Source: Clostridia bacterium
Lineage (GTDB): Bacteria > Bacillota > Clostridia > Oscillospirales > CAG-272
Length of the DNA: 64,000 bases
Direction of reading: 5' to 3'
Assembly (NCBI GenBank): GCA_017399105.1
Contig: JAFQEJ010000057.1
Span: 124,001 to 188,000, forward strand
In this document: in pieces, positions 16,575 to 25,227 of the stretch
How the letters are laid out: each line of letters starts with the position of its first letter
Position numbering within the stretch: position 1 is the first letter of the stretch
Notes under the pieces: model-generated
Seen by the model: only the letters and a program-made list of their open reading frames with translations
Database searches by the model: none
Told to the model about the DNA's origin: nothing
Translations under genes and position numbers: made by a program

Positions 16575-18458
16575 TTATTTCTGTCTGTTGTAGACCTTCT
16601 CAAACCACTGTTCGCTCTCGGGAATGGGACGAACAGGCATCCATTGGGCTTCAATATCACCGCCAGACAGCTTGACGCGGCAGACCAGTCCCGAATGTGT
16701 GGTATCGAGCTGTGCATTGCCGTCGATCAGATAAGAGCCGCGGCTGAGACCGCCATGATCGATATAAGCCTTGATGGCTGAGAGATATACATACTGGGTT
16801 ACCAGCACATCATAGTTGATGCAGAGCTCAATAAAGGATCGTACATCCTTGGTGTGATGGGTCTCGGTGAAGGTGTCCAGCTCGCGCTTTACATCGCAGA
16901 TTGCCTCGACAACCTGATCTTTTCTGCGGATGAAGGCACCTGCTTTATCCATACGCTCACCGAAGCGGCGGCGCTCTTCGAGAATATCGCAGAGCGACAT
17001 ATTTCCGGGGGCGAACATGGAGAGCATTTCCTCTGCGCAGGAATCGAAGGGCAGGGCGGTGATGTCATAAATCTGTACTCTGTTCTCTGCAATCGAGCGT
17101 GCGGCACGCATGGAGCTGACCTGGGTGGAGTTGAGCGCACTTCCTCCGGGACGGCGCACCCCGAAAATACCGGCAGCTTCACCGATGGGATAGAAGTTCG
17201 CCAGTGTAGGCGACATGTAGCGCGCGTCACACTCAAGACCGCCGTTGTTGTGCTGTGCACAGACACCGATTTCAAGGGGCTCCTTTGCCAGATCGATGCC
17301 GTGATCGAGATAGAGCTGATAAGCCTTGGGATTGAGCTTCATGAGACGGTCGAGGGGCGTTGCCTCAATGGCATCCGACTGGGAGAGATATTCCTTCGCA
17401 TTTTCGGGATAGCCTACAGCATCAAGTGCGCTGTCATTGGATAAGAAGTCCATGAAAACTCTGCGTCCGCGCATTTTTTCACCATAGACTGCCATATCTA
17501 CACGGGAGGAGCCTTCGCTTGAGCGCGCGGGATCGAAGGGCCATTCGTAACCCTTGAGGAAGACTGCCGAGAGACGGTCGAGTCCGTCGGGAATAGCGTC
17601 GGCAAGAAAGTCATACTCAGTTCCATTCTCATCCACAGAGAAATAACGGGGGAGTACCTGCTGATAGCTGCCCGACAGATTCCATCTGAAATCGAGGGAT
17701 GCGATGCCGTACTGCGACTCGGTGAGATTGACGCCCGATGCACCTGCCATAAATGCGGCACCATGAGCGCAGGTCTGGGACTGCGGGTAAACACTTGACG
17801 CATAGATCGCCGAAGGACCGCCAACGCCATATACAACAGCACCTGCGTTGATGTAGATCAAACCCATGGGATTCTCTTCGGTGACGCAGTCGGCGGAAAT
17901 TGCTGCCGCACCGACACAGGCGCCCTCGGGAGATTTGAGCATGCCGATGACACGGGCACCGTCGAGAATCGAAATACCGCTTGCCTCAACTGCCGCTTCC
18001 AGACACTCGGTCATATACTTCGAGGTCAGCGGCCCGCAGGAGGTGGCGCGTCTTGTCATATCATGGTCGGTACGGTATCCGACAAATTCTCCGTATTCAT
18101 TCTGAGGAAAGGGAACACCCAGCGATACCAGCTTGAAGAAGGCATTGGCAGAATTTGCTGCTTCCATCAGAGCAAGATCGCCCTGCATGGAGCCGCCCGC
18201 AAAGAGTGATTTTGCCATTGCTTCCACCGAGTCGGGATCGCCTCCGGTGAGCTGAAGCTTATAGTAGGTCTGTTTGTCCGAGCCGGTGTTGCGGGAGGTA
18301 CCCATCTTGATGCCCTCGGTGACGATGATCACATCAACGCCCAGGCGATGAAGCTCGTGAGCTGCATTCAGCGATGCGGCACCGGTGCCGACAACCAGCG
18401 CCTCGGCTTTGATGACGGGAATGCTTCGCCCGCCGCGATTCAGTGTCGTATAATCCAT
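16575..18458 (-). CDS. FAD-dependent oxidoreductase (fumarate-reductase flavoprotein-like)
   Basis: 627 residues. The N-terminal Rossmann FAD loop is VVGTGAASLNAAHEL near residue 22, followed by GTSRNTGSDKQTYYKL, where fumarate reductase/aspartate oxidase relatives carry the covalent or tight FAD region. A second FAD contact, IGEAAGIFGVRRPGGSALNS, stands near 455. Enzymes of this superfamily reduce or oxidise an activated C=C bond. No iron-sulfur or heme domain is attached, so the electron partner must be another protein, possibly the Old Yellow Enzyme homologue in the same operon. It starts six bases after the SDR gene. Substrate unknown. Confidence 0.8.
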   Translation of the reverse strand: MDYTTLNRGGRSIPVIKAEALVVGTGAASLNAAHELHRLGVDVIIVTEGIKMGTSRNTGSDKQTYYKLQLTGGDPDSVEAMAKSLFAGGSMQGDLALMEAANSANAFFKLVSLGVPFPQNEYGEFVGYRTDHDMTRRATSCGPLTSKYMTECLEAAVEASGISILDGARVIGMLKSPEGACVGAAAISADCVTEENPMGLIYINAGAVVYGVGGPSAIYASSVYPQSQTCAHGAAFMAGASGVNLTESQYGIASLDFRWNLSGSYQQVLPRYFSVDENGTEYDFLADAIPDGLDRLSAVFLKGYEWPFDPARSSEGSSRVDMAVYGEKMRGRRVFMDFLSNDSALDAVGYPENAKEYLSQSDAIEATPLDRLMKLNPKAYQLYLDHGIDLAKEPLEIGVCAQHNNGGLECDARYMSPTLANFYPIGEAAGIFGVRRPGGSALNSTQVSSMRAARSIAENRVQIYDITALPFDSCAEEMLSMFAPGNMSLCDILEERRRFGERMDKAGAFIRRKDQVVEAICDVKRELDTFTETHHTKDVRSFIELCINYDVLVTQYVYLSAIKAYIDHGGLSRGSYLIDGNAQLDTTHSGLVCRVKLSGGDIEAQWMPVRPIPESEQWFEKVYNRQK

Positions 18459-18464
18459 AGGGCA

Positions 18465-19229
18465 TCACAGACGGCTGATGTGGAAGCCGCCGTCGGCTCC
18501 GATCACATCGCCTGTCGAATAAGCAAAAGCACCTTCGGCAAGAGCAGCAGCCATCAAGCCTACATCTCTCGGCTTGCCCATGCGCTTGATGGGGAGCAGA
18601 CCGTCCTCGATCATAGCCTCATATTTGTCCTTGACAACCGCGGTCATATCGGTCTCGATGATGCCGGGACGAAGCTCATATACATTGATGCCCTCGGAAG
18701 CCAGCCTGTCGGCGTAAAGGGTAGCAGCCATGTGCAGACCTGCTTTGGACATGCAGTATTCACCTCTCATGGTGCTGGAAGTATCGGCAGAGATGGAGGT
18801 GATGAAGATCACGCAGCGGAAGCCTTCACCCTGTGCCATCTTTCTGGTCGCATACTGGGTGAGGAAGAAGGTACCCTTCAGATTGATATCCATTACGAAA
18901 TCAAAGCTCTCCTCACTCATCTCGAGCAGGTCGCCGCGTACTTTGGGCGCAACACCTGCATTGTTGACAAGGCAGTCCAGTCTGCCGAATTTTTCGTAAA
19001 TACCGTCGATGAGTGCGATACGGTCGGCTTCCTTGCCGATGTCAGCTCTCATATAGATCGAATCGGGGGAGATTTTCTTCAGTTCTTCCATAGCAGCGAG
19101 AACCTTTTCGTCTTCTTGCTCGATGCTTCCCACAACAACGGTGAAGCCTTTTTTAGCCAGCTCTGTGGCGATGCCGTAACCGATGCCGCGGATACCGCCG
19201 GTTACAAGCGCAGTTCTGTTTTGATACAT
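18465..19229 (-). CDS. SDR-family 3-ketoacyl-ACP-reductase-like dehydrogenase
   Basis: 254 residues. The nucleotide loop TGGIRGIGYG is at about 9-18, NNAG near 90, a catalytic Ser in FITSIS near 145 and YCMSK as the YxxxK motif near 160. The C-terminus GADGGFHISRL is typical of tetrameric SDRs. It likely interconverts a hydroxyl and a keto group with NAD(P)H. It lies between an Old Yellow Enzyme homologue (16 bases upstream) and an FAD oxidoreductase (six bases downstream), so all three probably act on one molecule. FabG itself is unlikely because no fatty-acid gene is nearby. Confidence 0.82.
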   Translation of the reverse strand: MYQNRTALVTGGIRGIGYGIATELAKKGFTVVVGSIEQEDEKVLAAMEELKKISPDSIYMRADIGKEADRIALIDGIYEKFGRLDCLVNNAGVAPKVRGDLLEMSEESFDFVMDINLKGTFFLTQYATRKMAQGEGFRCVIFITSISADTSSTMRGEYCMSKAGLHMAATLYADRLASEGINVYELRPGIIETDMTAVVKDKYEAMIEDGLLPIKRMGKPRDVGLMAAALAEGAFAYSTGDVIGADGGFHISRL

Positions 19230-19245
19230 TATTACTACCTCTCAG

Positions 19246-20577
19246 TCAGTTTTTTACAGAATATTTCGGAATTTCGCGAAGCAGCGGCAGATAGACCTCG
19301 CCGTCCTTCACAGGGCATCCCGCAGACTTGCCTGCGCGCATCAGCTCGGTGCACTTACCGCAGGTAATGCAGCATTTTTTGCGGTCGAGTGCGCCTTTTG
19401 TGAGCAAATCTTTTGCAAAATCGGGATAGGCGAAAGCCATTCTGCCAAAGCCTGCCAGATCGTTGATGCCTTCCTTGAGACAGCCCGCCATGACATAGGG
19501 GGCAAGATCGCGCAGATAGCTCATGCCTGCTGTGGTGAAGATGATATCAGGAAATGCTTTTTTCATCTCGGCAGTGCCCTTGATCAGTCTTTCCACGCCG
19601 ACCAGGGGATGCTCGGGCGGTGTGTATTCGCAGCGATTGTTGGGACGGTTGATGTGGGGCTCAAAATAGGGGGAACTCATGGTCAGGTCGATCAGCTTCA
19701 ATCCCATAGCCTGAAGCTCACCGAGCAGCCTGATCGATTCGGAAAAATCAAATTTCTCGAAATCCTCTCTGTCAACACCGAAGCCATGAGGATAGGCGAT
19801 ATGATCATAAGGCGAATAGCGGGATGCCATTACGGTTTTTGATCCGCCTTCTCTTGCAGCTTCTGCAAAGACTTCGCGCATGAAGCGAGTACGGTTTTCA
19901 TAACTTCCGCCGTATTTGCCTTCACGCTCGTAGCCCGAAAGAAATTCGCTCATAAGATAGAAGTGACATGACTTGACATCCAGTGAATCAAATCCTGCTT
20001 CTACCGCCAGACGGGAGCAGCTCATGAAGTCTTCCTTGATGCGGTCGAGTGTGTCGTCGGTAACGAGGGGATAATCCTCGGGAATGTTGAATTTGGCATC
20101 CAGTCTGGGATTGCGGTGCACGACGACAGGCGCGGGTTTACCATCGGGCTTGGAGAAGCGGCCCGAGTGGGTGAGCTGGCAGACCAGCAGAGCGTTCGGA
20201 TTGACTTCATGGAGTCTGTCGCAGAGGCGCTTATAGTCGTCCAATGTTTCCTTGCAGAGCATCAGCTGATTGGGCGAGGTTCTGCCGTCCCGGCAGACTG
20301 CAACAGCCTCAAACCAGACCACCGAAGCTCCGCCTGCGGTAAAGCGCTCGTAACGGCGCCATGTCAGCTCACCGGGGGCGCCGCTGAACCTGCCGTCAAA
20401 GCCTTCCATGGGATGCACCAGCAGAGAATTATCCAGTCTGCGGTCTCCGATCATGTGAGGCTTCGCGAATACAGACATATCCTCGGAGATCGGAATTTCT
20501 GCATTCAGTGTCTCAATGGCTGCACGCAGATCATCGAGCGAATTCAGCTTATATGGTTCAAATGTTTTTCTGTCCAT
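19246..20577 (-). CDS. Old Yellow Enzyme family NADH:flavin oxidoreductase with Fe-S cysteine motif
   Basis: 443-residue TIM-barrel enzyme of the OYE / 2,4-dienoyl-CoA reductase type. The barrel ends with the cysteine motif CCITCGKC plus a later SAGC, which in 2,4-dienoyl-CoA reductase-like enzymes binds a 4Fe-4S cluster. The usual C-terminal FAD/NAD(P) domains (another 230 residues or so) are absent, so electrons must come from a partner. Active-site landmarks include VCQLTHSGR near 140 and SCHFYLMSEFLSGYERE near 200. Members reduce C=C bonds of enones or steroids; BaiCD of bile-acid metabolism belongs to the wider group, but I see no closer reason to assign that role. Confidence 0.85.
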   Translation of the reverse strand: MDRKTFEPYKLNSLDDLRAAIETLNAEIPISEDMSVFAKPHMIGDRRLDNSLLVHPMEGFDGRFSGAPGELTWRRYERFTAGGASVVWFEAVAVCRDGRTSPNQLMLCKETLDDYKRLCDRLHEVNPNALLVCQLTHSGRFSKPDGKPAPVVVHRNPRLDAKFNIPEDYPLVTDDTLDRIKEDFMSCSRLAVEAGFDSLDVKSCHFYLMSEFLSGYEREGKYGGSYENRTRFMREVFAEAAREGGSKTVMASRYSPYDHIAYPHGFGVDREDFEKFDFSESIRLLGELQAMGLKLIDLTMSSPYFEPHINRPNNRCEYTPPEHPLVGVERLIKGTAEMKKAFPDIIFTTAGMSYLRDLAPYVMAGCLKEGINDLAGFGRMAFAYPDFAKDLLTKGALDRKKCCITCGKCTELMRAGKSAGCPVKDGEVYLPLLREIPKYSVKN

Positions 20578-20630
20578 TTAAAATGCCTTTCAGTTTTATT
20601 TTTTGAAAATGCAGGCAGGGGTGCTATGTA

Positions 20631-21638
20631 TTATGCCATGGTTTCGAGCATTTTCAGGGTAACGCCGTACTTGGTGGGCAGTCCGTTCTTGTAGGCTACC
20701 ATCTCTTCATACATAAATTCACCCATGCGCTCAACCTCATTGCCAAAGCTTCCCGCGATGTGGGGGCTGAGGAAGACGTTGGGGAGCTTGTAGAAATCGC
20801 TTCCTTCCACAGGAGGCTCGGGCATGGTGACATCGAGCAGCGCTACTCTGGTGGGGACCTCGCGCATTGCAGCGGCAAGACCTGCCTCATCAACCTGAGC
20901 ACCACGGCCTGTGTTGATAAAGGTTGCATTGAACTTCATGGATGCAAAATGCTCAGCCTTCAGAATACCCTGAGTCTGAGGATTGTTTGCCAGATGGTTG
21001 GAGATGACATCACACTCGGCAAAGATGGTCTCAAGCGAAGCCTTGGTTACACCCAGCTCAGCCGCCTTTTCATCCGACAGGAAGGGGTCGAATACCAGCA
21101 CATCCAGACGGTATGCCTTCAGCATGTTGATTACAAGCTTGCCGATCATGCCCGCGCCGAGCAGACCGACCTTGGTGTTGTAGTTGCCGCGGAAGGGATT
21201 GCCAAAGCCTCTGTTTTCCCACTTTTCACAGGAGGTGTGGCAGAAGCGCTGGAAGTAACCTTTATTTGCCAGAATGATCTGTGCAACGGTGAATTCGGCA
21301 ACGGGAACTGCATTGGCACCCCATGCGCTGAACACATCGATGCCGCAGTTGAGAAATTCACGGGCAAAGCCCTGAACAGAGCCTGCGCCGTAGAATACAG
21401 CCTTCAGAGAGGGGAGATATTTCTTGATCTGCTCCTCTGTGAATCGGGGCATACCCCATGTGGAGAAGATGTAGTCTACCTGAGCAAGATCCTCTGCGCG
21501 GGCGATCAGATCTTCTTCTTTGGTAAAAATCACTTCATCGAAAAAATCACATTCCGCATAGAGCTTTTGGCGGATATCGTCAGGATAGACCGGAGTATTG
21601 GCATTGGGCGTTTTGGAATTCAAAAATACAGCTTTCAT
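20631..21638 (-). CDS. D-2-hydroxyacid dehydrogenase family protein
   Basis: 335 residues with a catalytic and an NAD-binding domain. The Rossmann loop is GLLGAGMIG near 154-162. The catalytic triad region shows NTGRGAQVDE (Arg) and SPHIAGS (His). It probably oxidises a 2-hydroxy acid or reduces a 2-keto acid. GGAGG stands before ATG 21638. It is the first gene of the five-gene redox operon and lies directly behind a consensus promoter and a 15-base palindrome. Not close enough to serA, ldhA or pdxB to name. Confidence 0.85.
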   Translation of the reverse strand: MKAVFLNSKTPNANTPVYPDDIRQKLYAECDFFDEVIFTKEEDLIARAEDLAQVDYIFSTWGMPRFTEEQIKKYLPSLKAVFYGAGSVQGFAREFLNCGIDVFSAWGANAVPVAEFTVAQIILANKGYFQRFCHTSCEKWENRGFGNPFRGNYNTKVGLLGAGMIGKLVINMLKAYRLDVLVFDPFLSDEKAAELGVTKASLETIFAECDVISNHLANNPQTQGILKAEHFASMKFNATFINTGRGAQVDEAGLAAAMREVPTRVALLDVTMPEPPVEGSDFYKLPNVFLSPHIAGSFGNEVERMGEFMYEEMVAYKNGLPTKYGVTLKMLETMA

Positions 21639-21665
21639 ATTGATCCTCCATTGTTAACCAGAGTA

Positions 21666-21680
21666 TTAATTAAATTAATC
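21666..21680. promoter_or_regulatory. Perfect 15-base palindrome, operator candidate
   Basis: ATTAATT-A-AATTAAT (21666-21680) overlaps the last base or two of the -10 box and the start region of the redox operon promoter. Such a site could bind a dimeric regulator; none is encoded next to it. AT-rich chance palindromes are common, so confidence is modest. Confidence 0.4.
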
Positions 21681-21707
21681 TTACCATACCCACGACCTTC
21701 CGTCAAG
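21679..21707 (-). promoter_or_regulatory. Promoter of the redox operon
   Basis: Minus strand: TTGACG (21707-21702), 17-base spacer, TAAGAT (21684-21679). It reads into the 2-hydroxyacid dehydrogenase gene about 40 bases downstream. Confidence 0.75.
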
Positions 21708-21782
21708 CGATGGAGTGGAACATCCAAAAAAATCGACATGTGAGACATAATAAATTTGATATTGGTCGAAAAAATGACACGA

Positions 21783-21827
21783 AAAAACTGCCATTTGCAG
21801 GGGAAATCCCCAATGAAATGACAGTTT
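21783..21827 (-). terminator. Terminator after thiN
   Basis: On the minus strand AAAACTGTCATTT pairs with AAATGGCAGTTTT (12 of 13) with an inner GGGG/CCCC stem, followed by six T. It starts seven bases after the thiN stop. Confidence 0.85.
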
Positions 21828-21833
21828 TATTAT

Positions 21834-22466
21834 CTAATTGTCCCTTGATTCCACAATGAGCAGATTACCCTCGCGGATGGAGATGTGCGCTTTGTCTGCT
21901 GTGATCTTATTACTCACACCGAGGGGAAAATCAGGGGTCAGATCGGTGTCGGCAATTTCATAATAAACGCCGCGCTCGCTGATGCCTTTACATTCTCCCC
22001 CAACCGCAAAGACTGACAGTGTATAACCCTCGCAGGCGGGCAATGTGATCTCGGTGAAATGAGGTGCGCTCAGCATATGCAGGCGGCTGTTTCCGTCCCG
22101 CATTTCGATTTTTGCTCCTCGCACCGATGCATAGAGCAGCGTCTGCAGATTTGCTACCGTGTGATCCAGCCTGCCGCCAATACCGCCAATGATGAGGATA
22201 TCTTTCATGCCATGCTCCAATGCATACTTCACACAGAGCATGGTATCGGTATCATCTTTCTCCACGGGATGGCGCATGACGCATTTCACCGGCAGATCCG
22301 AGCCCTCGTAGGAATCAAAGTCGCTGATAACCGCATCGGGCGTTATACCCTCGTCGAGAGCAAGCTTCCATCCGTGATCCGCACACAGGATAAAATCATC
22401 CTCTTCGGGATGGTAGCAGGAAGTCAGTCCTCCCTCGCAGACAGCGGTGATGATGACGCATCTCAT
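21834..22466 (-). CDS. thiN: Thiamine pyrophosphokinase
   Basis: Transfers pyrophosphate from ATP to thiamine, making the TPP cofactor. Family motifs are in order: CADHG near 28, SDFDS near 48, KDDTD near 70, GGIGGRLDHT near 94 and GVSNK near 183. 210 residues, normal length. Its ATG lies one base after the stop of the SIS-domain gene, so the two are translationally coupled. In many Bacillota thiN sits with rpe/rsgA; here it ends a sugar-like operon, which is unusual. Confidence 0.92.
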   Translation of the reverse strand: MRCVIITAVCEGGLTSCYHPEEDDFILCADHGWKLALDEGITPDAVISDFDSYEGSDLPVKCVMRHPVEKDDTDTMLCVKYALEHGMKDILIIGGIGGRLDHTVANLQTLLYASVRGAKIEMRDGNSRLHMLSAPHFTEITLPACEGYTLSVFAVGGECKGISERGVYYEIADTDLTPDFPLGVSNKITADKAHISIREGNLLIVESRDN

Positions 22467-22467
22467 T

Positions 22468-23508
22468 TTATTTGGTGATGGTAACTTTATTAAGAACCGG
22501 CGAAACGTCGGGATCCAGTCCCTTAATCTGGGTCAGCTTCATGGCGAACAGCTGCATGGTCATGGCGAAGAGATAGGGAGATACAACATCCGAGCCCAGT
22601 GCGGGAATTTTCAGCGTGAAGGGAGATAAACCTGCTGCCTTGTCACTGTCGGTGAGTACGATGACCTCGGCACCGATGGAGTTCAGCTTTTCAACCATAG
22701 CGATGGCATCCTCCAGCATGGGGCCTTCCGCCGCAATCACAAAAGAGAGGGAATTTTCCGAAACCTGCGCCAGCGGACCATGGTAGAAGTCGGAGATTGC
22801 GTAACCCTTCATTCTGACCCGGTTGGTTTCGAGTACCTTCAGCGCGCCCTCAAGAGCAATGGGATAGTTGATTCCGCGTGCGAGAACAACCGCATCGGTG
22901 AGATAGCGGTAGCGTGCTACGATGCGGTCAATCTGCGAGGGCATGGTGTCGAGCAGCTCGGCAGCGCCTCCCGGAACCTTATCAAGCAGAGCCGAAAGCT
23001 CACTGCTGCCGCTCCACTCCGCACAGAGAAGAGCCAGCAGATACATCTGGCTTGTGAAGGTCTTGGTTGCTGCAATGCTTGTTTCCTTACCTGCACCGCA
23101 GTAGAGATGATACATTGCTTCCTTCGCCATGGGCGATTCCGCTTCGTTTGTGACAGCAACAACGATGGTGCCGTCCTCTTTCGCCTGTCTCATCACAGAG
23201 AGTACATCCTCTGCCTTGCCCGACTGGGAAACGCCGATGACAACCGAATTCTTCAGATTGATCTTGGCGCCGTATTTGGATACAACCGAGGGGGTAGCAA
23301 GCGAGCAGGGAATTCCGGCGTATATACCGAGCAGATACTGAGCATAGATACTTGCATGGTCGCTGGTTCCGCGAGCCGCAAAATAGACATGATTCAGACC
23401 GCGAGCTTTGATTTCCGCAACCAAGGCACGGATGGTGTCAATGTTGTTTTCCTTGATTTTTGCCAGCACTTCAGGCTGCTGACGGATTTCCTTTTCCAGA
23501 TTCATCAT
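22468..23508 (-). CDS. SIS-domain sugar isomerase/deaminase (GlmS isomerase half, AgaS/FrlB-like)
   Basis: 346 residues made of two SIS domains, like the isomerase half of glucosamine-6-phosphate synthase but without the glutaminase domain. Landmarks are ARGTSDHASI near 44, GVSQSGKAEDV near 97 (phosphosugar binding), and DFYHGPLAQV near 250, where GlmS has its EFKHGP loop. It should act on a phosphorylated amino sugar or glycated amine. Together with the small kinase just upstream it could form a kinase-then-isomerase/deaminase route. The start is ATG 23508 with AAGGAAGG upstream. Confidence 0.85.
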   Translation of the reverse strand: MMNLEKEIRQQPEVLAKIKENNIDTIRALVAEIKARGLNHVYFAARGTSDHASIYAQYLLGIYAGIPCSLATPSVVSKYGAKINLKNSVVIGVSQSGKAEDVLSVMRQAKEDGTIVVAVTNEAESPMAKEAMYHLYCGAGKETSIAATKTFTSQMYLLALLCAEWSGSSELSALLDKVPGGAAELLDTMPSQIDRIVARYRYLTDAVVLARGINYPIALEGALKVLETNRVRMKGYAISDFYHGPLAQVSENSLSFVIAAEGPMLEDAIAMVEKLNSIGAEVIVLTDSDKAAGLSPFTLKIPALGSDVVSPYLFAMTMQLFAMKLTQIKGLDPDVSPVLNKVTITK

Positions 23509-23530
23509 AGTAGTGTGACCTTCCTTTATA

Positions 23531-24055
23531 TTAAGTAATATTGTTTATGCAGGTTAATATTTGTTCCGCCATTTCAGCCGAACTCAGCCTGTCCGACTCC
23601 AATTGCAGATCGGGTAAAAAAGATGCCATGTGCTCCGCCTGCCATGCCGACTGGAATTCGCCTCTGTTGCCGCGTGCGATGTTGCGTCTTCGGCATTCCT
23701 CAAGCGGACAGACAAGCTCAACAAGCAGCCGATGCTCTTTGGGAATGATCCGATCGAGCAGTTCGGTGTGAGATCGACCGCATTCGCTGTGAAATTCTGT
23801 CAGATCGAGCAGCATGCCGTCGATGATCAGCTTTTTGCCTCGTGCGAGGAAGAATTCCGCTGATTCATACATGAGAACAATTGCCCGTGAGAGGGAAGCA
23901 AAATAGTTTTCCTGCCGTGCTCTGTCGCTGAGCATATGCTCAAAGATGTCGTTTGAGAGCAGCATGTAGTCGGGCTCGATCTCTTGTATTGCCCGGGCGA
24001 CCGAGGTTTTACCCGCGCTTGTAAGTCCGGTGAGAAATATGATCCTGTTTTTCAT
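23531..24055 (-). CDS. Chloramphenicol-phosphotransferase-like P-loop kinase
   Basis: 174 residues. The Walker A loop is GLTSAGKTS at about 9-17. Other features fit the CPT (PF07931-like) group: DGMLLDLTEF in the middle and a basic lid, CRRRNIARGNRG. The group contains chloramphenicol 3-O-phosphotransferase and uncharacterised small-molecule kinases. The start ATG shares one base with the transporter stop (TAATG), so the genes are coupled. Given an isomerase next door I favour phosphorylation of a small imported metabolite over antibiotic resistance, but that is inference. Confidence 0.75.
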   Translation of the reverse strand: MKNRIIFLTGLTSAGKTSVARAIQEIEPDYMLLSNDIFEHMLSDRARQENYFASLSRAIVLMYESAEFFLARGKKLIIDGMLLDLTEFHSECGRSHTELLDRIIPKEHRLLVELVCPLEECRRRNIARGNRGEFQSAWQAEHMASFLPDLQLESDRLSSAEMAEQILTCINNIT

Positions 24056-25014
24056 TAAATCATACCTGTGCTCTTCAGTATAAAGATTCCCGTAAAGAAT
24101 GTAAATATGCAGCATATCGTCGACAGCAGCAGAATCTGTCCCGCCAGCTCATGGTCACTTTTCATATTCTTTGCCATGATGTAGCTGCTGACCGCCGCAG
24201 GACCGCCAAAAAAAATCAGAATGATTCCCAACGATATATCGCGGAAGCCCAGCAGAATTCCGACCACCACTGTCACCAGCGGCAGAAGCGCCGTTTTGAC
24301 CAGCGAAGCGGCGAGTGCAAGGCTATATTTCTTTTTCAGACTGTCAAGGGTGAAGTTGGCACCCAGACTGATCAGTGCCAGCGGCGTTGCCATGCTGCCG
24401 ATATAATCGAGGGTCTGAGTGGCGAATTGCGGAAGCTTTATCTTGAGCAGCATCAGCGGAATCGCGGCAACAATGGCGATAATCAGTGGATTTTTTACAA
24501 TGTCAAGCAGAATGCGTTTTGTCATCTGAACGGGGGTCAGCTTGGTGTCCTGAGGTGCGAATACGCTGAGGATTACTACCGCGCAGATATTGTAGAGAAT
24601 GATAGTCACAGGCAGGATCAGAGCGATTTTTTCCACACCTGCCTCGCCGAACATGCTTCGCGCCATCATGATGCCGAGAATGGCAGAATTGGAACGGTAG
24701 ATGCCCTGGATGAAAGCTCCACGCTTATCATTTCCCTTGACGCAGAGCGGTACGATCAGAAAGCCGAGCAGTACGGTAACAATGACACCTGCAACGCAGA
24801 AAAGGAGCAGCGGAACATCAAGCATTGCCGAAAGCTCAGCACTCGAAATCTCAGCGAAGAGATAAACCGGCAGCGCAATCTTGAACACGAATCTGTCGCT
24901 GTCGGCAACGAATCCTTCGGATAAAAATCCCTTTCGTTTGAGCAGCAGCCCAATCAGCACCAGAAGGAAAATGGGAACCACCGTATTGACCGTGTAAATA
25001 AAGCTGTCCAGCAT
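24055..25014 (-). CDS. AEC (auxin efflux carrier) family transporter
   Basis: 319 residues with about ten membrane helices in two halves of five, as in the AEC/MdcF family of carboxylate or amino-acid carriers. The N-terminal half begins FIYTVNTVVPIFLLVLIG, and the second half begins near KRILLDIVKNPLIIAIVAAI. ATG 25014 is preferred: it begins the first helix and follows the promoter at 25058-25086; the longer open frame to 25404 passes through that promoter. First gene of the operon with kinase, SIS isomerase and thiN. Direction and substrate are unknown. Confidence 0.85.
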   Translation of the reverse strand: MLDSFIYTVNTVVPIFLLVLIGLLLKRKGFLSEGFVADSDRFVFKIALPVYLFAEISSAELSAMLDVPLLLFCVAGVIVTVLLGFLIVPLCVKGNDKRGAFIQGIYRSNSAILGIMMARSMFGEAGVEKIALILPVTIILYNICAVVILSVFAPQDTKLTPVQMTKRILLDIVKNPLIIAIVAAIPLMLLKIKLPQFATQTLDYIGSMATPLALISLGANFTLDSLKKKYSLALAASLVKTALLPLVTVVVGILLGFRDISLGIILIFFGGPAAVSSYIMAKNMKSDHELAGQILLLSTICCIFTFFTGIFILKSTGMI

Positions 25015-25057
25015 GAGATCGCGCGCCTTTCGCATAAAGAATAGGATATTAATTATA

Positions 25058-25086
25058 ATTATATATCGGATCACGTGATTTTTCAA
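25058..25086 (-). promoter_or_regulatory. Promoter of the transporter-kinase-SIS-thiN operon
   Basis: Minus strand: TTGAAA (25086-25081), 17-base spacer containing the palindrome ATCACGTGAT, TATAAT (25063-25058). Confidence 0.75.
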
Positions 25087-25154
25087 GGGGCAGAGACGAA
25101 AATCCTGAAAAGCCTCAATTTTGTAGAGTGCAGATAAAAATTTTTTGGCATGCC

Positions 25155-25183
25155 TTGAAATAAGAGACGGCATATGATATAAT
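25155..25183 (+). promoter_or_regulatory. Promoter of the transglutaminase-like gene
   Basis: TTGAAA (25155-25160), 17-base spacer, TATAAT (25178-25183), diverging from the transporter promoter. Confidence 0.75.
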
Positions 25184-25227
25184 AAAAGCCAAGCGAAATG
25201 AAAACGGCGGGTTGATTGGTGGGTAGA

